Positions 36,518 to 48,100 of a stretch of 64,000 nt of DNA are shown piece by piece. The translations under genes and the position numbers were made by a program. This stretch comes from Plantago ovata (lineage: Eukaryota > Streptophyta > Magnoliopsida > Lamiales > Plantaginaceae), in assembly GCA_028274465.1 (NCBI GenBank), contig CM051455.1:101926942-101990941 (forward strand), read 5' to 3'. The notes under the pieces are model-generated. The model was not told where the DNA came from. It made no database searches and was given only the letters and a program-made list of their open reading frames with translations. The first letter of the stretch is position 1, and every line of letters begins with the position of its first letter.

Positions 36518-37462
36518 TGTTGTTTCCGGTTATAAATATATTTGAATAATTTAAATGGAAATGAATAAACATAAAGTAGAGTAAGGAAGCTAAGAACAAG
36601 AACATGTAACAACTCACTGTCGAACGACAAACAAACCAAAGAAGAAAAGTAAGATTCGGATTAAATCCTGGACGAGGCAGCCGTTAAACCGCTTGCCCTT
36701 AAGCTCTATTTGCCCGCCTTAGTAAGCTTCAAGCCTCCCGTGGACAATAGGCTCCCAAGGTACAACGCCCAATCACTCTTGCTATTGGAAGCTGCGAAAG
36801 CAAGTCTTTCGAGCAAAACTAGAATGGAACTCTGTTTTAGCTAATATGATATGATGTAGAAAAGAGGGAGAGTAGAGAAAATGATGAGGGTAGAGAAGTG
36901 TGTTTTTCAAGTGGGGAATGACTCATATATATATAGCCACGCCTAGCTAGCTCAAGAGACTCATTAGAGTTAATGAGTTTAATAACCTCACTAGCTTAAT
37001 GATAATAAACTTCCGGGAGTTACGATCGGCCATTAGTGTTAATGACATTAACACTCAAATTTAACACAAACGTGAGTTATCTCTACAACTCATCCAACTA
37101 TCAAGTTGGCCATAAAGTACCCACCCAAAGTTATTATCATTAAAATGGAATAATGAGTGAAGTAAAGAAGTTCAAGAGACATAAACCAAGTCTGAACCGA
37201 CTCAATTGACTCGAGCTTGTTTTCCGGTTCGGCACTTGTTATATTCGACCACGTCTCTTTGAGCCAATTTATCATTCACATTGAGAATTGGTTTACTCGC
37301 ATGTCTTATATAGTTACGAAGCTTGCGCAACCCTCTTCGCAACGTACTAAAGAACATGAAAAACCGTACGGTGTAATGTACTCAAATTAATGCTCAAAGT
37401 TCTTCACTTTACAGTTAATTTAGCTAGTAATATTGGCTTAAATAAAACCAATTTCTCCAACA
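36518..37462 (-). repeat. 5' LTR of the copia element
   Basis: 945 bp, nearly identical to 30750-31698. On its inner side I could not recognise the usual TGGTATCAGAGC primer site; the minus strand there reads GTCTTAAGCTCTACCCGTA, so the primer may be unusual or the site mutated. Confidence 0.92.
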
Positions 37463-37560
37463 TAAACCTCCTAAAACTCCGATCCAAAAGCAAACTTATA
37501 GAATCCAGAAAACGAATGAGTATTATTTTCCATTTTTTTGATCTCATATCAATATGTATG

Positions 37561-37981
37561 TTTAATTTCAACAACAAGGCAGTGAGTTCATTCCTGAGAA
37601 TGAGGGTGGGTCCAGTACCATTTGTTCCAATCCCTTAGGTAATTTTTGAAACATTTATACACCTTGTGCTTCAAGTTGCAGTTTTGTGTGGATCAACATT
37701 GTACCTGTAATTTTCTTAGTTTTATACTTTGCAGCCTGATCCAGTTCCGCAACCTGGTCCTATTTCTGAGCATGAGGAAATTCATGATCAGCCTGAAACA
37801 TCAACAACAAGGAGCAGAGGAGTTAGAGGCAAAAGAGGTAGAGGAGGTGGAGTCATGGGAAGAGGAAGGGGCAGGGGCCGGGGTAGAGAACGGGCAAGGG
37901 GTAGAGGTAGAGGAAGGAGTGTTGCAAATCAATATCAAAGCTCACAAGCTATGGTGTACCCGGAGTGGCTACTTTGAGTGA
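37561..37981 (+). pseudogene. Mutator-like transposase, C-terminal tail exons
   Basis: Right of the copia insertion. A likely small exon (QQGSEFIPENEGGSSTICSN, about 37572-37636) and a last exon from 37736 encode PDPVPQPGPISEHEEIHDQ and an Arg/Gly-rich tail (GRGRGRGRERARGRGRGR), ending ...YPEWLL at 37977. Such RG-rich tails after a zinc knuckle are common in plant MULE transposases. The acceptor is TTTGCAG|CCTG. Confidence 0.7.
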
Positions 37982-39113
37982 CTCCTTGTTAACTTATTAC
38001 CTTTTGCTATGTTGATCATGACTTGGTGAAACTGTTTCTTAATTAGCTATCTTGTGATGAGATTTGCTAGTCTTTTTGTTGAATTAGACACAGTTGGGAA
38101 GATGACATTTGCTTGTGTTTTGGTAGAAGTTAAAACAGTTGTCACTTTGCTTCTTAAACATGGAATGAAATCTACTTGAGGCTGATATTGCATTACATCT
38201 CTTCCATTACATTGTTTCCTAGTCTACTTGAAGGAATTTACAATTTGTATAATAAGGTACATTGCCAACAACACAAGATTGAAAGCCACAAGCACTTGTA
38301 TCATTTTCAATTAGCTTGATTCCATACCTCCCTTTATTGTTCTATTGAGCATCCCATCAAGTTGCCTCACTTGTTTCCGTGCTACATGACTTCTATTGGT
38401 TACTTGTGGGAACAAATCTTCATCTTCCAGTTGTAGATCATCCCAATGGGAGAAGCCATGTTTTGGTCAATTCCAATACATTCTTCCACACGGAGAGACA
38501 ACAACAATGTTTTGCTTACGACAATCTTCATGGCGGCATAAAGGATGACCTTGCCAAAACATTGACCTTGAATTAGAAGCCATAAGTGTCCAAAATGTAC
38601 AAACTAAAGTGTAGGAGAAGCCAAAGTGTAGTGTGATGTGTAGAGAAGAATTCATTGTCAAGTAAGATGTTTGAAGAAGTATTTATGCACGAGTCCTACA
38701 ACAGCTAGTTTTTACAACTCAAAACAATTACATTTTAGGCCTGAAACGACTAGTTTTTATAACTCAAACAATTACATTTTAGGCCCCAACGTCTAGTTTT
38801 TTCAAATGATTTTAAAAAATTAATTTCATTCAATTCAATTACATTTTAGTCACCTAGGTTACTGTCAACTAGTACTTGTTTAACTGACCCGGTAAAACAA
38901 ATGTACTCCATTAGATACTTAAATTCAATTACATTTTAGTCACCAAGGTATAATGTTGTTTGGCTCCCTCCAAATCCAATATTGCTACAGTTCAAAAATT
39001 AAATTCGTGGCCTAATTTGTTATTGTTGATCTATGGGGGCTTATTTTGTTCTTAGGGACGCTAAGAGACCCATGTGAATAATGGACCCTTACACAAAATG
39101 TTGCAATGATGTA
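37982..39113. other. Intergenic DNA, no gene seen
   Basis: Contains an imperfect direct duplication of about 50 bp at 38705-38800 (CTAGTTTTTA...CAATTACATTTTAGGCC) and related words again at 38845-38945. Short open frames have no recognisable motif. Confidence 0.5.
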
Positions 39114-39124
39114 ACTAAATTGAA

Positions 39125-40278
39125 GGGAAAATTCCATAAACTACCCCCACTGTTGCACCTGATTACGTTTCTTCCCCTGCTAGTTCAACAATTACATCTA
39201 ACCCCATTTTATCAAAAAATATTGACCAACTTATAAATCTTAACCTTTTATTCTCTCCCAACATGCCCTTACCAATATTATTATTTTACATTTTTCTTTT
39301 TTCATTTATCTTTTCCTTTTTTTTTCTACTTTTTCTTTTTCTTTTTCATTTTTTTTCCATTAACCTTCTTCTTCAAGGTCTAAACTCCGGTACCGCAATT
39401 TTTCCGGTACCGGAGATGTCCAACCGGAGCTCTGGTCGGACAGTAACAGCTCAGCCGGAGCTGTTTTACAGCGCCGATTGGGGCTGAAACAGCCCCAATC
39501 GAAGCTGTAAATAGCTCCTCAGCTCCGGTTGGAGCTATTTATAGCTCCAGCCAGAGCTGTCAGCTCCGACTTGAGTTGTCAGCTCCAGTCGGAGGTCCAT
39601 TCGGAGCTACAGTAGCTTCGATCAATTTCTCCGGTATCGTAATTTTTCTGGTACCGGAGATGTCTAACCGGAGCTCTGGTCGGACAGTAACAGCTCAGCC
39701 GGAGCTGTTTTACAGCGCCGATTGGGGCTGAAACAGCCCCAATCGAAGCGGTAAATAGCTCCTCAGCTCCAGTTGGAGCTATTTATAGCTCCAGCCGGAG
39801 CTGTCAGCTCCCGGAGGTCCATTCGGAGCTACAGTAGCTCCGATCAAAAAAATATTCTTTTTTCTATTTTTTTTTGTTTTTTTTTTTAATTTTGATTAGT
39901 TTTTGGGATTATTATTATTATTTATTTTGTTTTAATATTTTTGGGGCTGGTATTGAGATATAAAATGCGTAGGGACTTGTTTATAAAAATATTTTTGATG
40001 AATTTGAAATTTAAAAAATTATGTAGGTTAATTTTGCTAAATAAGAAATTTTAGAGTCAAATGTGCAATAAAGGAAAGTTGATTGTCTTTGGGTGTTGAT
40101 GAAATTTGAATTTTGAATGAGGACAAATTTGTCATTTTCATGCCTTAATTCGCCGAAAGTCAAGGTCGTGGGCTAGATGTAATTGTTTTTCACTAACGAG
40201 GGGAAATATTTTATTGTTGAACTAACAGGGGAAGATTCGTAATTGATGAAACTAACAGGGGGTCTGTATGAAAATTAC
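39125..40278. mobile_element. Mutator-type non-autonomous TIR element with palindrome-rich core
   Basis: The flanks share an 11-bp direct repeat ACTAAATTGAA (39114-39124 and 40279-40289), in the 8-11 bp range of Mutator elements. The ends are long imperfect inverted repeats: left CTACCCCCACTGTTGCACC, CTTCCCCTGCTAGTTCAAC and AATTACATCTAACCCC; right, complemented, CCCCCTGTTAGTTTC, CTTCCCCTGTTAGTTCAAC and AATTACATCTAGCCC. There is no transposase. The interior holds the tandem block annotated next. Confidence 0.75.
39385..39847. repeat. Two tandem ~230 bp units full of AGCTCCGG palindromes
   Basis: The segment from CTCCGGTACCG to about 39630 is repeated to 39847 with about 30 bp missing. Each unit carries many inverted words (GGAGCTC, CCGGAGCT, CAGCCCCAATCG, AGCTATTTATAGCT), so either strand can fold into hairpins. 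Confidence 0.88.
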
Positions 40279-40289
40279 ACTAAATTGAA

Positions 40290-41340
40290 TTTAGCCATCC
40301 CAAAGTACCTAAATTGGATACGACGCACTCTGAACTACCTACAATGGATGTTATTGTTAAAAATAAGTGTGGTGTTGAAGTCGTAATATTGTTGTAAAAC
40401 ATAACATACAAACTATAATGAGGTATTAGGGCTGATATTTTACACATTCTGCAAAGACTGTGCTGCGCAGGGGCATCTCTGAATTTTAGAGGCCATGTGC
40501 AAAATTTTAGACGAGGTCCAAAGTACTAATATTAAATACAATTTTTTTTTATTCTTTTTTTTTTTTTTTTTTTTTTTGTAGAACTGAACTTCAATTAATC
40601 AAAATACAGGAACCCAAATTTGTTTATAATTTATAAATTATATTCAGTTTCCAGAGTTAGGAAAATACAAGAATCCTAGAAAATTCAAATAAGAGTATTG
40701 ATCAAATTCAGTAAATACCTTCAAAATTCGAAGATGCCCACATCTGAGATAGATCGAAATGATCAAAACTATGCCAAATCTCGACTGTTTTCTTGTTTAA
40801 TATGGTAGATTAAACTTAGATAATAGAAGATGATTGAAATTGGGTAAAAGTAAATTGTAATGCATGATGTATACAGAGATTGATATTCAAACGGTAATTA
40901 TTTTTAGGAAATAGAGAAATTGATGGAGAGTTTAATGGAGGTTGAGAAGAAAGAGGGAAGTTCAAAACTCTTGACTGAGAAATTAGAAATTGCGGCTGTG
41001 TTGGTGAAGAGTCATATGTTTTCTGAAAATTCAGCTGAATTAATTTTTTATTTTATTTTGCATAAGCTTACTACTGGGCTTTAGTATACTGGGCCTTGAG
41101 GCCCCAAAGAAAATGTGGTCCTGTGTAGTTGGGCTGACTACACAACCTTTGGGCGGTCCCTGGTGCTAAGATGGTAAATGAATAGTGTTGGAGCCGGGTA
41201 ATTAGATTTGCTGTTTAAAAAAATAAAAATAAAAAACACTAATTGAACACTATATATATTTTTCTTTTTAATTACAAAACCAGTTGAAAGTACATAGAAT
41301 AGGATCCGTTACATAGTCATAAAATAGCTAACTACGTGGT
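40290..41340. other. Intergenic DNA, no gene seen
   Basis: AT-rich. The words GGGGCATCTCTGAATTTTAG near 40470 and GGCCTTGAGGCCCCAAAG near 41092 resemble ends of small plant DNA transposons, but I could not pair them into TIRs. A poly-T run spans about 40555-40577. Confidence 0.45.
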
Positions 41341-41344
41341 CTCT

Positions 41345-41650
41345 TGATAGTCGAACGAAATGGATCCGTTACACTGTTAAATTTCTGCATAGTATGTGAG
41401 CAAGGTGATTCGCCTCTGTACGAACATGGACCACCTGAGATTCAACAAAGGAAGTGAGTTTGTTGTCTAATGGAGGTATACTGCGGAATACTGACTATTG
41501 CGCCCCAGTGGCCCATCCGTCGTACACAGATGAATTTAATCCATTGACAACCACCAACGAATCTCCTTCCAAGATAACTCTGTCGTACCCCATATAAATT
41601 GTCAACCAGATTTCCATACTTACCGCATACGCCTCTGCTAATGGACCGAT
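41345..41650 (-). pseudogene. RNase H-like domain (RVT_3 type) fragment
   Basis: The minus strand reads AEAYAVSMEIWLTIYMGYD, RVILEGDSLVVVNGLNS, a stop and frameshift, then FVESQVVHVRTEANHLAHIL. This is the pattern of the plant RNase H-like domain found at the end of LINE ORF2 and in many host paralogues (E of AEAYA, D of EGDS). Only the C-terminal two thirds are present. Confidence 0.75.
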
Positions 41651-41763
41651 AGTTGACTACTAGTTGTCTTATTGGAAAAATAAAAACCAAGTAACATTTC
41701 GATTATTAGTTTTCTTTCCAATCAATAAAATATATAGGCTTAAAATACAAACATGAAACAAAG

Positions 41764-41838
41764 GGATCCGTGGCGCAATGGTAGCGCGTCTAACTCCAGA
41801 TCATCAGAAGTTTGCGTGTTCAATTCACGTCGGGTTCA
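41764..41838 (+). tRNA. tRNA-Trp(CCA) pseudogene
   Basis: The acceptor arm GGATCCG...CGGGTTC and discriminator A, the D arm with A-box TGGCGCAATGG, the anticodon loop CTCCAGA (CCA), and a T arm GCGTG-TTCAATT-CACGT are all present. It is 75 nt instead of 72: an extra 3 nt (ATCATCAG in place of ATCAG) and a TCTAA change break the anticodon stem, and the B-box has A for G (TTCAATT). It is therefore probably a pseudogene. Confidence 0.8.
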
Positions 41839-42312
41839 AAACTTGCGAAAATCACCCTTTTCCTTTTCTTCACTTTTAAACTCACATATTTTTTTGGGCA
41901 AATTACATACAGTACCCCTCTTAGATGTCCTAATTACGGACCATTAGTTCATCAATTACATATAGTCTCCAACTAGATGGATTTTAATTACATCCAGGTC
42001 CACGATCTTGACTTCCGGCGAACTAAAACATGGAAAAGACAATTTTATCCTTGCCGGAAAATCTGATTATTCTCTCACCCAAACGAATTCATTTAATATT
42101 TATTCCACAATAATCCCTAATATTTTCTATTTTACAAAAATGACACTAACTAATTGAAAATTAAACCATATAATATATACAAATTTCAAAATACCCCTAA
42201 AACTTTATTATAAATCAATCCCAAATTATTTTTCTTTACAATACAACCCAAATTTATTTTAACATAAATTAAAAAAAAATTTAATTTTTTTTTCTTTTCC
42301 ATCTTTCTTCTT

Positions 42313-42580
42313 CACACAGCTCCGGTCACCGGAATTATCACCGGTGACCGGAGCCACAGCTCCGATCGGGAGCTGTAAGCTCCCAGATCGGAGGTTACAG
42401 AAGCTTCGATCGGGAGCTTCTGTAAACTCCCGATCAGAGCTTATAGAAGCTCCCGATCAGAGCTTACAGAAGCTCCCGATCGGGAGCTGTAATCTCCCAG
42501 ATCGGAGCTTACTAAGCTCCGATCGGGAGCTTCTGTAAGCTCCCAGATCGGACTAAGCTCCGATTTGGGAGCTTACATGC
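42313..42580. repeat. GATCGGGAGCTT short repeat array
   Basis: Direct and inverted copies of AGCTCCCGATC/GATCGGGAGCT, with AGATCGGAG variants, fill the block. It starts with CAGCTCCGGTCACCGG and CACCGGTGACCGGAG, an inverted pair. Confidence 0.85.
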
Positions 42581-43632
42581 TCCCATCATGTAACGGTACC
42601 AGTTTTGAAAACAAAATATTCTCTTGAAACAGAAAATTCGAAAATACTTTAACAACAACGGTCGGCAATAAATGCCCAAAATAATCTTTGACGCTAACGA
42701 TAACAAATAATATTCAATGACAACTCAAGTTCGAAAAGACAACGAATGAAGACAATAAAAGTGTTCTTCTTATTTTGAAAAGAAACCCGTGACACCCCAG
42801 ACCCTTCTCTCAGTCGTTGGCTTCCTAGTCACGCACGTCCTCAACAGCATCTGGAAGGAAGGAATTTTGGAAAAACAAAAGAGTGTGAGATAAAGGATCT
42901 CAGTGAGGTTCTAAGTTAAACAGAAAGTAAAACAGTTTTAAAACAAAATCCTTTTCAGAAAACGAGCAAACAGAACAAAGCACATATAACAGATTAACAG
43001 AACAGAAACGTTGTAGACCGTTGGTGCAGCCCGCCTTATTGCTCCTACTCCCAGAATGCCCTTATAACTCCCTCCAGAGGATGCATAACTCCGGACAGAA
43101 ACAGAAACCCCCGTGTACTTTGGGGAAACAGATCCTACGACCCTAATAGACCTCAGCGACTTCTGCCTCGCGCCTAAAAGGGAATAGACTAGGCCACGAT
43201 CAAGCAAACCCGATAGTCCTCTACTACCCAAGCCTACCTAACCATAACCTAATCGACCGGTCACACAGAAACAGAACAGATACAGAGTAACAGATACAGA
43301 CAATTAACACCGAGAGGTGTTCCTGCAGAAAGGTCAGTACAGAGCAGAGCAGCAAAAACAGAAATGCAAAAAGTCATACTTAGGACTTATACTTTTACGC
43401 GGAAGCATACAGTAAACAGTAGATAGTAATAGGTACAAACAGTCACATAACCTTCCAGTTTTTCGCAAATAATAGGTTTAGGGGTGAACACTCACCTTAG
43501 CTTGCGATCAAACGGCCTTCAACAAGAAACGAGCTTATGGGTTTACGGACAACGGAGAACCTAACAAGAAAGTACTAAACACAATTTAGAAGTCGAACGG
43601 ACGGAAGGAAAAAGGGTGAAAAAGGAATGGTT

Positions 43633-43705
43633 AAGTCGGGGTTCGAACTCGGGACCTCTAAGTTAGTCAAGCAAGGACCTAACCAACTAGGCTAGCAAGT
43701 CAAGT
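43633..43705 (-). ncRNA. tRNA-like stretch with Pol III A and B boxes inside the LTR
   Basis: On the minus strand, TAGCCTAGTTGG (43683-43694) fits the A-box consensus, and GAGTTCGAACCC (43639-43650) fits the B-box with one or two deviations, 32 nt apart as in tRNA genes. The outer arms do not pair into an acceptor stem, so it is a tRNA relic or tRNA-derived insertion rather than a working tRNA. Confidence 0.45.
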
Positions 43706-44935
43706 CAATACTAACTTACAAAAATAGAAACTAAGTTTAAAACATTTTCAGAAACTCTTTCGATTTTCAGATTCTGGAAATTACCAAAATACCCTCAGGT
43801 GGCAAATTGCAAGAAAACCCTTTTCGAAAACAGACAGTACAAACGAACCAGTATTTTCCAGACATCAAACAGTCTTCTCAAAGCAAAAAGGTTTACGATA
43901 CAAGCCTACTGTCAGTCAACTATGGTCAAAAGTAAAACTGCAAAAGGTCCTTAGGTTTTAAAGTTTCCCAAATCAGTCCACAAAGAATCCAAAACATAAC
44001 ATCAAGGTCCAAAAGTCCTTTCGAGGTCAAACATGAAATCAAGTCAATATACGAGGTCAAAAGATCACAAGTCCAACAAACAGTAACTAAACTAACAACC
44101 TAAGTCCCGGTTCTCGGTTCGAAATAAATTACAATGTCAGATCGATCAGGGGTAAAATTGTCCAAGGGTAAAAATGTCCAAACCAGAGTACGAGTACGAG
44201 TCTAAAATCGAGAGCAGTAGCAAGGAAACGAAATTTACCTTCGAATCGAAATAAAAGGTTGAACAAATCTGCAATCGAATAAATCGAAAAGAAAAGAGAA
44301 TTAAAACAAGATTCGAATCGAATCGAAAACAAAACCGAACCCGAACAGAAAGGTTGAACCGACTTATCGATCGGCTCAGAGTAACAGACCGGAGGAACGA
44401 ACCGGCCGGACGAATCTACGGCGATCGAACGCAAGGCGCGGCGGCGAGGTCGGCGCGGTGCGGGGAGAGCGAACGGAATCGGAGGCGGAGACGGATCGGT
44501 CGAGTTGGATCAACGCGGCTCGGACAGAATGAACCGGCGGCACGAAACGGAGCGGATCGAAGCGGCAACGGCGGCAAACGGACGCGGCGAGCGGCGGCAA
44601 ACGGAGCAGTAAGCGGCGCGGCGAGCAACGGAGATCAACGGCGGCAACAGACAGACGAATCGATCGATCGATCGACACGGAACCGACGGCGGCCGTGAGA
44701 CGGAACGGATCGACCGATAAACAGGGATCGCGGCGCGGCGGCGGCGGCGGCGACTGGAATCGGGCGGAGCGGCGGCCGGTGGTGAGTGGTGATGATGAAG
44801 ATGGTAAGAAGAAACAAGGAAGATGATTGATGAAGATGATGAGTGAGCGTGAGAGATGAGAGAGAGAGAGGAAAAGTTTTCTTTTTCTTTCTTACTAAAT
44901 GGAAAAAAACGGCTGGGGAAGTAGTCTGACTAGGC

Positions 44936-44999
44936 TTAGGGTTTTGGCAACTAATGGGCCGGTCAAAGGGGCCTTTCACTGGGCTAAACGAGATGGGCC
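44936..44999 (-). promoter_or_regulatory. Telo-box and site II motifs in the LTR promoter
   Basis: On the minus strand there are AAACCCTAA (44936-44944) and three site II-like words: TGGCCCAT (44992-44999), AGCCCAGT (44978-44985) and GGCCCATTA (44952-44960). In plants this combination marks promoters of ribosomal-protein and cell-cycle genes. A pyrimidine-rich CTCTCTCTCTC stretch follows at 44850-44875, as in their 5' UTRs. Confidence 0.5.
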
Positions 45000-45186
45000 A
45001 AGAGCTAGCAGATCAGATAGTCCAGCTTAATCCAAACGAAACGAAACGAACTAACTTACGCGGAAATAATTAATTAATTACCGAATAAGTAATTTACTCT
45101 GGTAATTAATTAACTAAAATAAATAATTAAATAATAAAATAATAATTAAATAATTAAATAAATAATTAAAAAAACGGGGTGTTACA

Positions 45187-45197
45187 CTCTTCCCCCC
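45187..45197 (-). other. Polypurine tract of the chromovirus
   Basis: On the minus strand the pol stop codon TAA is followed at once by GGGGGGAAGAG and then the LTR (TGTAACACC). The coding frame and the tract therefore abut. Confidence 0.88.
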
Positions 45198-48100
45198 TTA
45201 AAAGAATTTGGTCTCCAAATTCGCACCTGAAAAGTTGAAGAGCTCGGGATACTGCCGGCGCATGTCATCCTCGCTTTCCCAGGTTGCCTCCTCATACTGA
45301 TGATTTCTCCACAGAACCTTTACTTGCTTGATTTGCCGATTACGGAGCTGTTGTACCTTCTGGTCAAGAATACGAACCGGTTGCTCCACATAGGACAAAT
45401 CCTCCTCAATGGTCACTTCCTCGGGTTGAATCACGTGCGACGGATCCGGATAATACTTCTTCAGTTGAGATACATGGAACACATTATGAATTCCAGTAAT
45501 AGTAGTGGGCAGTTGCAACCGATAAGCTACAATGCCAACTCTCTCAATGATCTCGTATGGACCCACATATCGCGGGTTCAGCTTAGCTCGACGACCCATA
45601 CGAACAATTCCCTTTCTTGGAGATAGCTTGAGAAAGACAAAATCACCCACCTCAAATTCCAAATCTCGTCTGCGGTTATCGGCGTAACTCTTCTGTCGGC
45701 TTTGAGCAGTTCTCAAACGGTCACGGATAAGTCTAACCTTTTCCAAGGTTTCTTGTATCATCTCGTTGAGAGTCCTCTCTCCAGCTACTGGGGTAGAAAC
45801 TCGGTCCTCCAAATCCCAATACAGTGGTGATCTACACTTCCGACCATACAGTGCCTCAAACGGTGCCATACCAATTGATGCTTGATAACTGTTGTTATAA
45901 GCATACTCCACCAACGGCAAATGCTGTGCCCAGCTTCCTTGGTGATCTAGCACACACAATCTCAGAAGATCTTCTAAAGTTTGAATGGTCCTTTCAGATT
46001 GACCATCCGTCTGCGGATGTGCTGCGGTACTAAAATTCAACTTAGTACCTAAGCCTTCATGTACTTTCTTCCAAAATCTCGAGAAGAACTTTGGATCTCT
46101 GTCTGAGACAATGCTCACCGGAGTGCCATGAAGCCTAATTATCTCATCGCGGTAGACTTCAGCTAATTTCTCGGATGTGTAGGTGGTTTTAACGGGTAGA
46201 AAATGTGCCGATTTTGTCAATCTATCGACAATAACCCATACACTATCAAAACCACCCCTAGCTACCGGCAAACCAGCCACAAAATCCATAGTGATCATCT
46301 CCCACTTCCACTGTGGAATCTCGAGTGGCTGTAGTAAACTTCCCGGTTTCTGGTGCTCAGCCTTCACTTGCTGGCAGACTACGCAACTTTGCACAAACTG
46401 TGCAACATCTCGTTTCATATAGGTCCACCAGTAAACCTTCTTCAAATCCTCGTACATCTTGTTTCCTCCAGGATGCATTGAATACTTAGACTTATGAGCT
46501 TCCTCCAAAATTAATCGTCTAAGCTCTTCATCAGAAGGCACACACAATCTACCTTGAAACCTTAGAGCTCCACTCTCATCAATAGAGAATTTCGCATTTC
46601 GAGGCTCAGTAATATGTGCCTTGATATCTTGAAGCTCTTCGTCATGCTCTTGAGCCTCAAGAATCTTTCCTGCCAACTCATACCTCAAAGTGATATTGGC
46701 GAACATACATGACAATTTGGATACTTCGAGATTTGACACGTGTACCCTACGACTTAAGGCATCGGCGACCACATTGGCCTTACCAGGATGGTATTGAATG
46801 GTACAGGTGCAATCGCCCAGAAACTCCATCCATCGTCGTTGTCTCATGTTCAACTCCTTTTGGGTAAACACGTACTTCAAGCTCTTATGATCCGTGAGGA
46901 TAGTGAACTCAAGACCATAAAGATAGTGTCTCCACTTTCCCAACGCAAAGACTATAGCAGCTAGTTCAAGGTCATGGGTTGGGTAATTTCTTTCATATGG
47001 CTTCAGTTTTCTCGAAGCATATGCGATCACCTTTTCTCGTTGCATCAGTACACAACCCAAACCTTCCTTTGAAGCATCAGTGTAGACTATAAAGTCGTTG
47101 GTTCCCTCGGGAAGGGCTAGTATAGGGGCGGTGGTCAGCCTCTTCTTCAGCTCCTCGAAGCTTTCCTGACACTTGTCACTCCATACGAACTTAGGATTTT
47201 TCCCTGTTAAAGAGGACAAGGGTCCAGCTATCTTCGAATAATCCTTCACAAAACGGCGATAGTAACCAGCCAAACCAAGAAAACTTCTCACTTCAGTGAC
47301 AGATTCGGGTCTCTTCCAATTGACTATCGACTCAATCTTCGACGGGTCAACCTCCAAACCTTCTCCAGAGATAATGTGCCCTAAGAAGGCTACTTTATCT
47401 AGCCAAAATTCACACTTGCTGAATTTGGCATACAATTTGTTGTTCTGAAGAGTTTCCAAGACAATTCGAAGATGTTTCTCATGATCTTCTTCAGATTTTG
47501 AGTAAACGAGAATGTCATCGATGAAAACAACAACAAACTGATCCAGATACGGCTGAAAAACTCGGTGCATCAAATCCATGAACACAGCCGGGGCATTCGT
47601 AAGGCCAAACGGCATCACTACGAACTCGTAATGACCATACCTCGAGTTTAGGGCAGTCTTAGGTATGTCTTCTTTCCTTACCCTAACTTGATAATAGCCT
47701 TGTCGCAGATCAAGTTTTGAGTAAACCTTCGAACCTTCCAACTGATCGAAAAGTTCCTCAATACGGGGAAGGGGGTATTTGTTCTTGACAGTGACTTGAT
47801 TCAAGCCTCGGTAGTCGATGCACATCCTCATAGTACCATCCTTCTTCTTCACGAACAGAACCGGTGATCCCCAAGGTGACGAACTAGGTCTCACAAAACC
47901 GTTATCCACCAGATCTTGCAGTTGAGTCTTCAGCTCCTTAAGCTCAGCAGGTGCCATCCTATACGGTGACTTCGATAATGGTGCAGTGCCAGGTACCAGA
48001 TCAATGCTAAACTCCACTTCTCGTTCAGGGGGTACGGAATCCAGCTTCTCAGGGAAAACACCCTTGAACTCCTTAACCACCCTGACTTCCTCGATTTTTG

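Larger units (their letters stand above)
30750..37462 (-). mobile_element. Ty1/copia element, complete structure, decayed coding
   Basis: 6713 bp with LTRs at 30750-31698 and 36518-37462 and a perfect 5-bp duplication TAAAC (30745-30749 and 37463-37467). The order on the minus strand is gag, protease, integrase, RT, RNase H, i.e. copia type. It sits in the last intron of the Mutator-like transposase gene. Gag-pol has several frameshifts and stops but every domain is still recognisable. The LTRs differ by scattered substitutions and a short TA-repeat indel. Confidence 0.93.
42589..45186 (-). repeat. 3' LTR of the chromovirus
   Basis: 2598 bp; plus-strand ends TGTAACGGTACC and GGGTGTTACA. Its first part (in transcript sense) is an AT-rich TAATTA array (45060-45170), then a promoter-like module (44930-45000), a pyrimidine tract (44820-44895), a CGG-rich segment (44380-44770) and finally a tRNA-like stretch (43633-43705). 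Confidence 0.92.

Noticed and set aside
40430-41190. Possible small DNA transposon with GGGGCATCTCTGAATTTTAG and GGCCCCAAAG words
   Set aside because: I could not identify matching inverted ends or a target duplication.
44353-44698. Arg-rich frames on both strands of the CGG-rich part of the LTR
   Set aside because: High GC lowers stop-codon frequency; no motif and both strands equally open.
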